Positions 12,601 to 23,692 of a stretch of DNA of 64,000 nucleotides are shown piece after piece (position 1 is the stretch's first letter; each line of letters opens with the position of its first letter). The DNA is taken from positions 79,103 through 143,102 of the forward strand of contig VXCM01001329.1 of NCBI GenBank assembly GCA_014773175.1, in the 5' to 3' direction. The notes beneath the pieces were generated by a model. It was not told where the DNA came from and ran no database searches. It worked only from the letters and a program-made list of their open reading frames with translations. The position numbers were made by a program, and so were the translations under genes. Origin of the DNA: Lucifuga dentata (Eukaryota; Chordata; Actinopteri; Ophidiiformes; Bythitidae).

Positions 12601-15600
12601 TGCAAAAATGCCAAGACAAGTGTGATTATACGCTGGCAAACAGGGAATATGTGGCATTTGGCTCAAAGTAATTATCAGTACATTAATTTATAGAGTTGAG
12701 GCAGATTTGTGATTGAACAGACAGTTGTGTTGTGTAAGACAGAATTTACACAACACAAATTCAACCCTTGCATGCACAAGTGTGTTTCTTGTGCATAAAA
12801 GTATAGTAAAACATAAGTTAGAGCCTCTTTAACTTCTGTAATGTAACAAATGAAATGGCACATTTATGAGTGACATAATGCCAGGAGGGATTTGATCACT
12901 TGAAAGTGGGCGGGACATAGCTAGCAAGAAATCACAGTGATTAACTGTGTTCTCTGTCAGTCAAAGTTAGGTCTGTAGAAAACCTGTTATAGTCTGGAGT
13001 TTTCACATGCACAACCTCTTCAAAATAAAGACATTAAGCAGTGCGATTAATTGGATCAAAGTTAAGTGAAATATATCTTCAAATACAAGATTAGGTAAGA
13101 TTAGTCATAAAAATAACATATGTATCACGTATGTTTGACACATACAGACAAATATCAGACCAGTAATCGCAGGCGCAAGATAACAACTTTGGCAAGTTGT
13201 TTTCTTTTCACTGCAAATTTAAACAAGGCTCAACACCATCATTCCCTTATCAACGAATGACTTATGTATGAGTGCTAACAAATTTCCAGTGCTTTCACAC
13301 GCTCTCTCGTGCTACATGCAGTACTTCCTTTTTCCTCTAGGAGATACTTATGCATACTGTACTTCATGTCTGAGAAAGAGTAACAAGCGTGTACCACAAA
13401 CAATATCAGGCAGACAGAAGCCATTACAGTTCAGCGATGCTGCCATGAGATAAAATGATCACACACAAGGCTGGATCAAATACAGCGAGAGGCTTATTAA
13501 AGCAATTATCCCGTCATTTTCAATCAGAGTCGTAGTGACCAGTTTTTGACAAAACAATACAAGTTCAACACAAAAAAATTCTATTTTGACCTGTACTATA
13601 ATAAACACAGTTAATTTTATGGCTGCAAAGGTATTTGATCCTGTTGTTATCCATAGTTTTTAAAAAGATGATAATCTTGTCTTGTGAAAACATATAATCA
13701 TCTGGAGATCGAAGTATGAGCTGTTGAAAAAAATACATGTCTGAGGGGCCGTTTCTATTTAAACGCCCAAAATCCCCCCCCCCCCCCCCCNCACTCTCCC
13801 TTCTGCTGGAGGCCTTGTTAAACTGGCAGAGATTCTGCCGGCTCCAAACCAAAATCGCTGCCTAAGTGTTTCCACTCCACTACCCCTATCATGGCCTTAC
13901 AGTAGCACAGCAAGGGGGGAGGCAGCCTAGAAAAATCAACCCTTTTTCCATATTTCTAATGTCACTCAGGACACAGATCAGCTTATCTATTCCGATTCAT
14001 AGACAACATCATGCCATTGCTACTGCCCCATGCTTGCTTACATCTCAAACCCTAAAACTTATTGTCCAGGAAAAGAAAAGAAGACAAAATGGAGTGATCA
14101 CATAATGCGAGTCAGCCAAAGGGATAATCTGCAAAACTCTTGTGCTCTTCCTCGCAAACAGAACAGTCTTTGTTTGTGAGGCATTAGCCGAGCGGATGAG
14201 AGTGAGGTATTAGGCTGGAGAAGTCAGAATGCCTCACTCTTCCTGCCTGGTCTCAGAGGTGTTGAAAACTTCCCAAAGCACATTCCACCGTGAGACAGAC
14301 ACAAGGAATAACAGTTGAGCAAGGAAAAAGGAATTTGTAGTTTTGCTCCTGGGGAAAAATGATATTTTGTAAATCCGACGAGGGCGTTGCGAATGATACG
14401 CGTGTCAGATTCAAGTGAATTTATCACATATCAAAGGCAAGAGAAACTCTTCAGTTGGTCGAATAATCTAAATCCTTTCAGAAATTGTGGAAGCAGTGGC
14501 ACAGACTTCTGGTCCTGCATGTTTCTGTCAAACAACCTGCTGGTGAAAAGTTATTCCTCAAACTTTATCACCACTATATTCACAGACCACAAAGTTCACA
14601 TCACCGCAGACCAGAGTATACTGGGAAACCCACACAACCTCCACCCCAGACAAAATAGGCTGTTCGCATAAAATAGGAGCTGGCTTTGCACCGAGCGTGA
14701 AAGTGGACTCTTTGGCAGGTCAAAGCCATCTGTAACTTGTATTTTTAGGGTACACTTGGCCTCAATTTGATACTCTGAAGTCCTTTGGTCTATTTTAGGC
14801 CCAGCGCTGCATGAATAAGGAGTATTCACACTGCTAGCATAATAAGCTACACAGGGAACACGGTAAGTAAGAGTATGTGTGCGCGAGCGTGTACGAGTGT
14901 GTGCGAGTGTGAACGTATACATGTCTGCCAGAAAAAAGGAAAGATGAAAAAGAATATCCAGTGTTGAACTAAAAGCAGAAGACTGAACGCAGACAAAACA
15001 AAGTTACTGCTAAAAGCATCGGCAAAAGAGAAATGACAAAGCTGAAGGTCTGTAACAGCATCTTACTGCACAAACTCAATAGGATCTAATGCCTTGGTAC
15101 CCTGTGCAGCATCAAATTTAAAAGAGCATGCTCAAATAAGCATAGCAACACAGACTATTCTAATAAATAACTCCACTCAAAAGAAGAAGATTGGGGGGGA
15201 CGACTCCTAATGTGTGAGTTTGGCTACATTCCTCTCTGTTCAAAAGGAGACTCATTCTCAAACCATTAGCTGAGTGTTGGGATAAAAGCTTGGCAAATGC
15301 TTGCCGCCATCAAAAAGGCCATAAAAAAGGGAAATAGATGAGAATCAATCTGATAAAAAGGAGCTAACTGCTGGTTATCAGATTGTTTAAAGATTATAAT
15401 TCTCTTTCAAATCATATCAAAACAAAACAAGCAGACGGCTTGTCAGCTAAAAAGCAATAAGCAATTATTGTCTCAGTGTCTTAAATCCATAAGAACTGAG
15501 AACTAACACACAGATAACATCTATTTAGATTTTCAATCCGATGTCAACTTTCTGTGTGCCACCAAGACGATCTGATCAATTAAATCTACAATTTCTGCCA

Positions 15601-17897
15601 GACACAAACAGCACAGGCACAGAATAAACCAGAAATATGTTGGGGGGGGGGGNTCCTCTCCACGTGGCTGCTCTATGATCTTGGAAAATGCTTGAAAATG
15701 CTTTGCACTCCGCTATCAATCCTCCATCTAAAGGTCAGCAGGAAGCTTTGGGAAAAGAGTGTGGGTATGTTGCTACGATTATAGTGTACATCACTGTTTG
15801 TTGATTGAACTGGATCATTGACACCTTAGAAGACTCTGCTGTCCTGAAAGTAACCTCCCCCCCCCACCACCACACACCCCCTGTCAACACTGATCAGATC
15901 TACATTCATCTAAACTCCACCTTACATTACTGACACCTACACTTAAGATTACACCTAATCCCAAATACTACACCCATCAATTTACAGCCCACTTTCAAAC
16001 CATACTGTTGAGTTGAGGTGTAACAACAACATGACAATCATGCTAATTGGAGACGTGCTCTGATAAAGATGACAGTGAGCTTTATCGTGAAATTATAGAC
16101 ATTCAATAAACAAATGACAGCCATTTAAAAATAGGACTAAGACTCTGAAAGCCCTATGTTTGTCCTTACAGTCCATGTGGGTCTTTATATCCAAACAGAC
16201 AAAGTGGTCTGAACTTACTAACTAGCCAACGCCGCCTTTCTTAAAGCCTTGAAGTCACACTAGCAGCAGCAGACAGTTACTTAAACAAAGACATAATAAT
16301 TTACCAATTCACAATTCACACACTATAATGGTGTTATGAGAGAGGCCTGTGCACAACGGATAGTCCTGAGAGATTCTGTTTAGTGTTTAGGTTTAATATT
16401 TAATACTAATATTGTAGCTTTAGCTAAACACTAAGCAAAACTTAGCTTTTGTAAGAGACAAGTGATCTGTTTTGTTACTCTCCCTTCATGTTTATAGGGT
16501 ATAATAGTAGGAGTATATGTTAAACATTGTCAAAGTGTCAAAACTGAATCCGGTAAGATAAATCCATGGTCCTGATCTAACCTGAAAGCTTTGTTTTTTC
16601 ATTGGTCCTTTACTTCTGTAACATGTTCATGTTAACATGTTACATGTGAATTTACAAGCCTACACACCTGGTCAGACACACCCACTAAGTATGAGGCTGG
16701 CATGAGTGGCCAGCGTCTGTGTTTTGTAGCCCGTGGATGTTGCCAGCTCAGGCCTGAAGCAGCTGGCCAATCAGAACATAGCAGGATTTTTGGGAGAGGG
16801 TCTTAAAGAGACAGTACCTAAAATGGCCTGTTTGCACACTGTGCACAGCAGTGCTGCAGCAAGGAACAGTAGATTTGGATCAGTGGATTTGTTTTGCATG
16901 TTAAATCAAAGCAAATGTTTCAAAATAGACCTAATGAAAACAAGACTATGGGAATCTGTGCAATATGTCCCATTTAAGTATAACATCATGGAAATCTAAC
17001 ATACTGTATGCCAAGGTCTGAAATATCCAGCTGCTGAGTGCCAAATACAACTGCAGATTGGTGACAGTGTCATTTGACAATGTCAGAGCAGAAAACACAA
17101 CAATCTGTTCCTTAAAAATAAAAATCTGGCTATTTTTGTGAAAACAAATAATGATGAGCCTTAAGTAAATAGTACCAACATAAGCACCTGACTGTCTCTT
17201 TATGCAGGTAGAAAAGACAGAAGGGAGAAAAAGAAAAAAGTTGTGGGGAGCGAAAATTACATAACGGTTTAAAAGACAAGCTGGGGGCACGAGGAGCTCC
17301 CACATTTCGTGGTTTCAGAAAGGTAGACAGGGCATACAAAACAGTGCCTGCAGAGGAGCCTTCCTCCCACACAGACAGCTCCTCCATTAATGTTATATGC
17401 CAGCTCATCACCACAGAGGAGGCTGCTGGCTTGACAGGGAGATAATAGCAGCGAGTATATGGTATGTCATAGCACACCGAGGAAGCGCTGCAATATTTTG
17501 GGAGCTCTGCAGTGGTGACCCTAATCTTTTTGGGCATGTTGTATGGTGGGAAAACCTTTTGTGTTTTGCAGTGTTGGTGCGGCCGTGGAAGAAAAAAAAA
17601 AAAAAAAAANAACACGCCGCAGGCTTTGTTTGCAGTAGCGTGTCCGAGCGAAATTTATCATATTAAGACTGAAAAATGGACTCTACTGAGAGGAAACAAG
17701 CATTGGAGCATTGCTGACAACTGCAAATATTGTCTCATATATCATATTGTCTCTACATCAAGGTATAACAACTACTGTGACAATGATGTATTGAATTTAC
17801 AAAGACATCATATTGCCCTGCACGGAAATGGAGAAATTACCGCTTCACTTAGAGAATGATGACCTTAATCAGCATCAAATGAAGCTAGAATATTTAC
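6670..17897 (-). other. ANKRD50 intron 2, 5' part (no gene)
   Basis: This is intron sequence running up to the exon 2 donor at 17897. It contains a relatively CpG-rich stretch at about 7640-8400, a block with several overlapping short open frames at 7100-7550 and 11290-11650 that I could not match to any family, and a cluster of single-n joins at homopolymers (11790, 12011, 13791, 15653, 17610). I see no convincing exon. Confidence 0.65.
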
Positions 17898-18130
17898 CCG
17901 TGAATAGTTTGGTAATGGCTTTATTCTGTCGGCGTGCAGAGCAGATTAGCAGCAGCCAAGGAGGCAGGAACTCATGATGACTGGCCAGGAGCTCGGCAAT
18001 GGTCCTGGGGGAGCCGGGGGAGGACCTCTGCTCCCCCTCACCCAGCTGGCAGCCTTCATCGATGGAGTCCACCAGCAGGAAGAGAGCCTGCTGAGGAGGT
18101 TTCACGCTCAGCAGCGGCAAGAGGACACAT
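17898..18130 (-). CDS. ankrd50: ANKRD50 coding exon 2 (Walker B region)
   Basis: This internal exon of 233 bp encodes about residues 169-247. The acceptor is CTTCCTCCCTCAG with exon base 18130 completing the split Arg169 codon (AG|A). The donor is ACGG|GTAAAT with GT at 17897-17896. The peptide reads [20 protein letters not shown] then DSIDEG, a hydrophobic strand followed by acidic residues typical of a Walker B motif in STAND/AAA-like P-loop NTPases. It is followed by [16 protein letters not shown], a second strand ending in an arginine in the usual sensor position, and ends ITKLFTG. Removing both introns joins it in frame to the exons on either side, and the order matches human ANKRD50 as I remember it. 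A strand-shifted short frame starting [11 protein letters not shown] is not a separate gene; its ATG lies at the exon boundary. Confidence 0.95.
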
Positions 18131-20392
18131 CTGAGGGAGGAAGGTCGAAAAAAAAAACTGTCACGTTTTCATATTACCCGCTGCTTTTATTAAAACAAAT
18201 TTTTTGTGATAAAAATATTTCTACAATCTTGACAGCAGAAAATTAGTTGAATTCATTTCCCATGGATGGAGCCAAAGAGAAACATTTATTTATTTATTTT
18301 TTTGCTTCCTAAATGCTCTGGTGAGCTTCACTGCTTTAATCCAAGATATTTGTGTGTCAAAGCAGTTTGCTGTGATACAGCAGCACCATGAGAACGACAC
18401 ACACATGCACTCCGAAGAACAGAACGATTTTCTTGAGTCATACCAATGTCAGTTCATCAGTCTCAATTGGGAAAAGTGTAGGCGTTTAAATACATCTCCA
18501 TCCAGTCCAAACTGCATCTATTAACAGGCCCACTGCAGCTTGGAGCGCACCGGAACTTCCAGTGCAGAAAGCCATTTATAACTCAACGGCTCTTTTGCTT
18601 CAACAAAAAGCACTGCCTAAGAGTTAAATATTGAGCTTTGAGATTAAATTAAAGACATGGAGAAAATGTGCAGGATTTTTTCCCCCCCAAAAGTAAATCT
18701 CAGCAAATCCCCCTGATAGTTGCACGTGAACAGCCATTAAAGTCAGCCTTGTGGCATTCGGTGATAAAGCAAACACATCAGCACTCAGTGGTTTATAGGC
18801 TGCATTAACCTTAAACAAACTATAAATAATGCATAACTTCACACATAAATGCTCACTAAAGCCAGATAGCCTACAAATAACATTTTTTGTGTGGTGGACC
18901 TGAGAACTGCTGTGACTGCCGCCAACAGTTTGAAATTATCTATAAGACGTCTGTTTGAGGAAAAATGGCTTTTCCCAGATCATTAAAATTACTTCCAGCT
19001 CCACAGGCCACAATAAAGCATCCGCTCATTTTGTATTTGTGACATTTTATGCTTCATTAATGAAACATTACAAACATAAAAGACGGTTGATCAAAGCAAT
19101 TAATCGATAAAAGTGGCCTAAATAATAGACAGTTTAATAATAGACAGAGCCCAACAGTCCTCTGATTTCACTTTTTGTGTCAATATAAAGTCAAACTTTT
19201 CTCTTGATGTCTTGATCTGTATTTGCCTCAAAATCTAATCATTTCCTCTTGGGAGTCTCATTTTTCTACCAAAAAAAAAAAAAAATGCNAAAAAAAAAAA
19301 AAAAAAAAAGACAAACATCAGCCACCTTCCAGATGATGGGAGTTTCCAGCTACCTTTCATCCTTAATGGAGTTGACATTGCTTGTCAGCGTTACCATAAA
19401 ACACTACAACACTGTTTTAATGACGCTCTCTTTGGACACTCAGCAGCCTGTCACTAACCGCATGGCTCCAAAGCTATTCCTTTTTAAGAATTTACTATTT
19501 TATGATTAAATATTACCCAAGTTCATTATCCTGAAGCACAAAGCAAGAGGAAGAGCTAAGGAGTAGGTCTGTGATGTTTAAGTCCAAAGTTCTCGAACAG
19601 AAGAAGCCAAATACAATGATTTCCTTTCAGTTAATAAGGAGAACTGTTATACTGCTTATAAAACTACTTGGAAACATTGCAGGAATATTTTTTTCCAAAA
19701 TGGCCATAATTTTGAAAGAAATCCCTCAAATGGTAAATTTTCAATAACATTTTTATAAACTTGTAATTAAACTTTTCTTTGCAGCAGTTTAACCTCCCAT
19801 AAGAAAAGCCACGATTTAACCTGCCCGTTCCCCAATGATGTCATTCAGAAACACGGCGCTCGGCACAGAAACACTTTCTCTGATAGCTGCGGCCAACACT
19901 GGACCTGCAGAGCCGTCTGGGAGGCTCGCCAAAAGGAATGCCCATTCCATCCACAACGGTGTGTGTGTGCGTGTGCATGCATGTGTGTGTGTGTGTGTGT
20001 AAGCCCATGTTGCCTGCTGAAACAATCAAATCCACAGTGGCAGCATGCAGGCAAAACAAAGAGCCATTCTTCTCTCTCAATTCAGCTACTTTCAGTGTGT
20101 CCAGAGTCAAAAGACAAAGATGACAGACAAAAACTCTGCGGGATGCGGGACAGGCAGAGAAAACAGGAGCAGGAAAAGCTGATTTAGTTTTCCAGGCTAA
20201 CCTGCAGCATACCTGCTCCAATAAATTTAAAGTTATTTAGCGACACACTGTGGTCTTGGACCTCAGCGCCAACTATTTTGTTTCTCGTTCAAAGTCCTCG
20301 ACATATGCCCAAGTCGATGCCAATTCTTATTTAAGACAAGGGAGGACAAAGTGACGGTGGTAGGCGGCCTGATATGCATCTAATGCACTCAC
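18131..20392 (-). other. ANKRD50 intron 1, 3' segment
   Basis: This is non-coding sequence between exon 2 and the CpG-rich block. It holds an A-run interrupted by n at 19289 and a GT/CA microsatellite at 19960-20000. The overlapping short frames around 19.8-20.2 kb arise largely from the microsatellite (His/Thr or Cys/Val runs) and are not credible genes. Confidence 0.7.
19960..20000. repeat. GT microsatellite (interrupted)
   Basis: A dinucleotide GT tract interrupted by 'gcgtgtgcatgcat'. Confidence 0.95.
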
Positions 20393-20560
20393 CATCTGTC
20401 GTGCTGCGTTTGCGGTTGCGGCCGCCATCGTTCCCAACGCAGTGTGCAATGCGAAGCTTTCACTCTGACGTTTAGTGAAGATGTCTGGGCCGATGGAGCG
20501 GCACCGGGCATCGAGCCAGCGTCTTACAAATTTACACAGCTCATTTTATGGAGCGGGCAC
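20393..20560 (-). other. CpG-rich block with candidate cryptic first exon
   Basis: This block has unusually many CpGs for the surrounding intron, including 'tgcggccgccatcg'. Read on the minus strand it contains GGAACGATGGCGGCC, an ATG with A at -3 and G at +4, then an uninterrupted frame MAAATANAARQM that meets a consensus donor ATG|GTGAGTG at 20392. GATGGCGGC also resembles a YY1 site. If this exon spliced to ANKRD50 exon 2 at 18130, its phase (0) would not match the ANKRD50 frame, so it could only be a 5'UTR or short-uORF exon, or the first exon of another transcript. No partner exon was found. It may equally be a regulatory CpG patch. Confidence 0.3.
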
Positions 20561-20987
20561 TTAGCCTGAAATCCAGGCCACATACCCAAACCCCACCACA
20601 CTCTCACACACATGCAAACACACACTAGCCGTTATACAATAGAGAGTCAAGAGATCCGGGAAGAAATATGCTATACATGTCTGGCTGTGGCTCGGAGGAG
20701 TTTTGACCACGAGTGGCTCTGTAAAGCAGGTCTTCATGTCGAACTCTATAAGGACGCATAAAAACACCGCAAACACAGGGCTGACATCATTTCTGCAGAC
20801 AGAGGGTGCTAACACAGAAACATTACACGATGTGGATGGCATGCCCAAAAGTTGTCAGTTGCTAGTTCAGCCTGCATGTCAAATTTCCTTGTGTGATGGT
20901 AAATCAAACTGGTGTTTACCTCAAAAACTGACCACGTCTACAAATGAAAGGGATGAGGGCAGCCATTTCATGCATGTTTGTCAGACC

Positions 20988-21434
20988 TTAAAGGACAAAA
21001 TCGGCAATTTAGCATGTTTGCAATAGATACAACCTGCAAAACATGTTACGTTACTGACAACCATTTCCCAAAAATATACTCCATAAGTGGTACATTTTAG
21101 AAACTCGTAGAGACTTGAAACATGCTTGAGATAATTAATCCATCACATCAAACACGGCGTCAATTAAGTTTTTGTTAAAGTAACTTTATTTAACCAGTCT
21201 AACATGGAGCTGCATGGAAGACAATGTATGTCTCTGCCAGGGAATATAGTCCAAGGAGAAGATGGCTTTTACTGGGAAATTCAAATGACCATGCCTTCTA
21301 CAATCCTGCAAAAGTGTAAAACATTGAATTTTAAGGTGAGTGTATCACTTGAACATTTAATTTTGACAGATTGGGGGATCTGTCAAAATAAAAGGAAAAC
21401 TAAAGACATTTAAAATTGCCAGTTTGGTCCTTTA
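20988..21434 (-). mobile_element. TTAA-type TIR element, copy 2 (reverse)
   Basis: It opens 'ccttaaaggac' and closes 'tttggtcctttaagg', so both termini are present in inverted orientation. Internal blocks in reverse order include 'ttacgttactgacaaccatt', 'gacttgaaacatgcttgaga', 'catggagctgcatggaagac' and 'ttgaattttaaggtg'. It is shorter than other copies because part of the segment after the first terminal repeat is missing. Confidence 0.85.
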
Positions 21435-22295
21435 AGGATACACATGATGTGTTTTGCTAAATGTAAACACAATTGTGCTTGTTCGCAAGAAAACTCTACA
21501 CGATATCTTTAATGCAGGAAGAGCGAGTGGGTCAGCAGAGCTTTACAGCTGCAGACAGCTCGCCATTCAAAAGCGATTCTGACAAAGCATTTCCACCATG
21601 ATCGGTGGAAAAGCAGAGATGCCTTTTCATTACGGGAACCCCCCAACTCTTCATTTAGCATGGCGTCAATTTGGAGGGAGCCTGCTCAGCGTCTTTGCAT
21701 TGCCAGGAGAGTCAGCAGCACAGAGCTGAGCGACAACAGCTGACTCATGCACGGTCTCATTCAGAGAGAGAGCAGAGAGACAACCAGCCTGCAGATCCTT
21801 TCCCTGCCATTGGTACGATATGCATAACCACTGCAATCATCCTGTTCAAAGCAATCATGGTGATGGAGACAATATGAGTGACTTGTGCTGAGAGCAAATG
21901 TTCTTAACAACTGTCAGAGTGTATTCTTTCCATTATATCTGCCATGTGCTTTCATATCCAGCTCAGTCTGCCATTATCACATTTTAGCCCCATCTGATTG
22001 GACACTAACTGCAATTCTGAGGCTTCGTTACAGATGCATATTTATGTTTGTTTTGGTTTCAAGCTTTTTTTTTTTTTTTTNTTTTTTTTTTTTTTTGCAA
22101 ATGTAAGGGCTGAAAGCAGAGTGGCTACGGAGAAAAACTGCTCTTATGTAACCTCTCATCACGCATTTATATAATTAATGTGTGATCAAAGCACTTTATA
22201 GCCTTTTGAGGACAAAAACTTGCATCAGTAAATTGATTACCTTTCAAAAAAAAGAGACACTCATTATACTTGTATAAAATGACTTAAAAATCCAA
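21435..22295. other. Intron 1 segment without a gene
   Basis: Nothing beyond a long T-run with a single n at 22081 and short chance open frames. Confidence 0.6.
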
Positions 22296-22519
22296 ATTTA
22301 ATGACCATACCGGTGATTTTGCATGGTTAAGCCCAATAAATACTTCCCGCATACAAGTTACGTTACTACCAACCATTTTCTGAAACAAAATTTTAGTTTT
22401 CCTGTTATTTTGACAAATCTTACGCTTCAAAATGAAATGACCATGTGATATACCCATCTTAAAATTCAATGTTTCACCTGCTAACACCTACGTCTGAGTG
22501 TAGGTGGGACGGTCATTTT
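22296..22519 (+). mobile_element. TTAA-type TIR element, copy 3, left part
   Basis: The left terminus 'ttaatgaccataccggtgat' continues through 'gcccaataaatac', 'caagttacgttac' and 'aattcaatgtttcacctgct'. The copy then stops at a Tc1-like sequence and resumes at about 23411. Confidence 0.85.
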
Positions 22520-22521
22520 TG

Positions 22522-23410
22522 ATACAGTGGATAGAAAATGAATACACCCTCATTTAAAAATTTTGACATTTTGTTAACCTAAAGCCTAGAATTAATATGC
22601 AACAATCTATATTTTTCCCTCCTAATCTGCACAGAATATTCAATAGTTTCAAAGAGAAAAATTAGTTCTCAAACACTGTCTTGCATTAACTAAAAATATA
22701 CAACTGTGATATCTAGACTTGATAGAGTATGTACCCCCTTTTAATATAGTGTCACTTAAATTATCTCAGGAATAACCTCCTGCCTTCAAATTTCCTTTTA
22801 AATTGCATAATAACTTAACTGTCCATCACTTGTTTGGAATCACTTCAATTAGCCTGAGAACTTGAATAAAAGCGGCTGTTTACTGTGGTCTTTGAGATTG
22901 CAAGTGAAGTCAGCCACAAAGACAGCAGCGTGGGTTCCAAAGACCCTCCAAAATAAGTCTGTACAAAGTTGTGGAAGAGCACACATCAGGTGAGGGATAT
23001 AAAAAGATTTCCAAGGCTTTGAATATACCTCGAAGCACTGTAGTCTATCATTAACAAGTGAAAGGTGCACAGCATCTGCCAAAATCAGGGCATCCATCAA
23101 AGTAAGTGACCGGGACAGAAGAAAAGTGATCAGAGAGACACTGGGAGTCCAACTGGCAACCTTTAAAGACCTACAGGGTTTTATGGCCAACAGAGGACAA
23201 GATGTGCATCATACAACAATATCAAAGATATTGCACGCATCTGGGGTATATGGGAGGGTGGCAAGAAGAAAACCTTTTCTCAAAAAGGACCATCTGGAGT
23301 CCCATATTTTTTTGGCAAACTTCAGTCGGGACTCCAGATGGACCTTTTTGAGAAAAGGTTTTCTTCTTGCCACCCTCCCATATACCCCAGATGCGTGGAA
23401 CATCTTTGAT
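22522..23410 (+). pseudogene. Tc1-like transposase relic with fold-back end
   Basis: A decayed Tc1/mariner-superfamily element. It begins 'gatacagtggatagaaaatg' after a TA, the kind of end I know from fish Tc1-like elements. The frame is broken by stops and shifts, but the DNA-binding region can be followed: a fragment like GYKKISKALNIPRSTV near 22998-23045, then SDRDRRKVIRETLGVQLATF, TTISKILHASGVYGRVARRK and PFLKK at about 23105-23288. The DDE catalytic core is absent. From 23328 to 23410 the sequence turns back as an inverted copy of 23221-23303, so the minus strand also encodes GVYGRVARRKPFLKK and reads further into RLKFAKKIW, which belongs downstream in the family. The element is dead. 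Confidence 0.85.
23221..23410. repeat. Inverted repeat (83-bp arms, 24-bp spacer)
   Basis: The left arm 23221-23303 and right arm 23328-23410 are reverse complements with three mismatches by my count. The spacer 23304-23327 contains 'atatttttttggcaaac'. It lies inside the Tc1-like relic. Confidence 0.93.
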
Positions 23411-23692
23411 AAATAAATAAAGTTACTTCAACAAAAATTTAATAGACGTCATGTTCAGTTTGCTGTGACTGTTTGCTTATCTCAAGCGCGTTTCAAGTCT
23501 GTATAAGTTGATTTTTAATGGTGTACTGGAACGAACTGAAACCAATGGCTGCCTGGAAGGTAGGAAAAACAATTCTAATATTTACCGCACCAGCAGTATG
23601 TTTTGGATAATGGGTGGGAGTAACGTCAAGTGTATACAGGTTGTGTATAGTGAGTTCAAACATGCAAAACCACCGGTATGGTCCTTTAAGCT
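23411..23692 (+). mobile_element. TTAA-type TIR element, copy 3, right part
   Basis: It resumes with 'ataaagttacttcaac', then 'cttatctcaagcgcgtttca', 'gtgtactggaacgaactgaa', 'ctggaaggtaggaaaaacaa', and ends 'ccggtatggtcctttaa'. Together with 22296-22519 it forms one copy whose middle (about 150 bp by comparison with the copy at 37063) is missing at the Tc1 junction. Confidence 0.85.

Noticed and set aside
17397..17859. Overlapping plus-strand frames near 17.5 kb
   Set aside because: They are held open by a poly-A run (Lys run) with n at 17610; no other support.
19841..20221. 126-codon minus-strand frame
   Set aside because: A central part is a His/Thr run from the CA microsatellite; no family resemblance.
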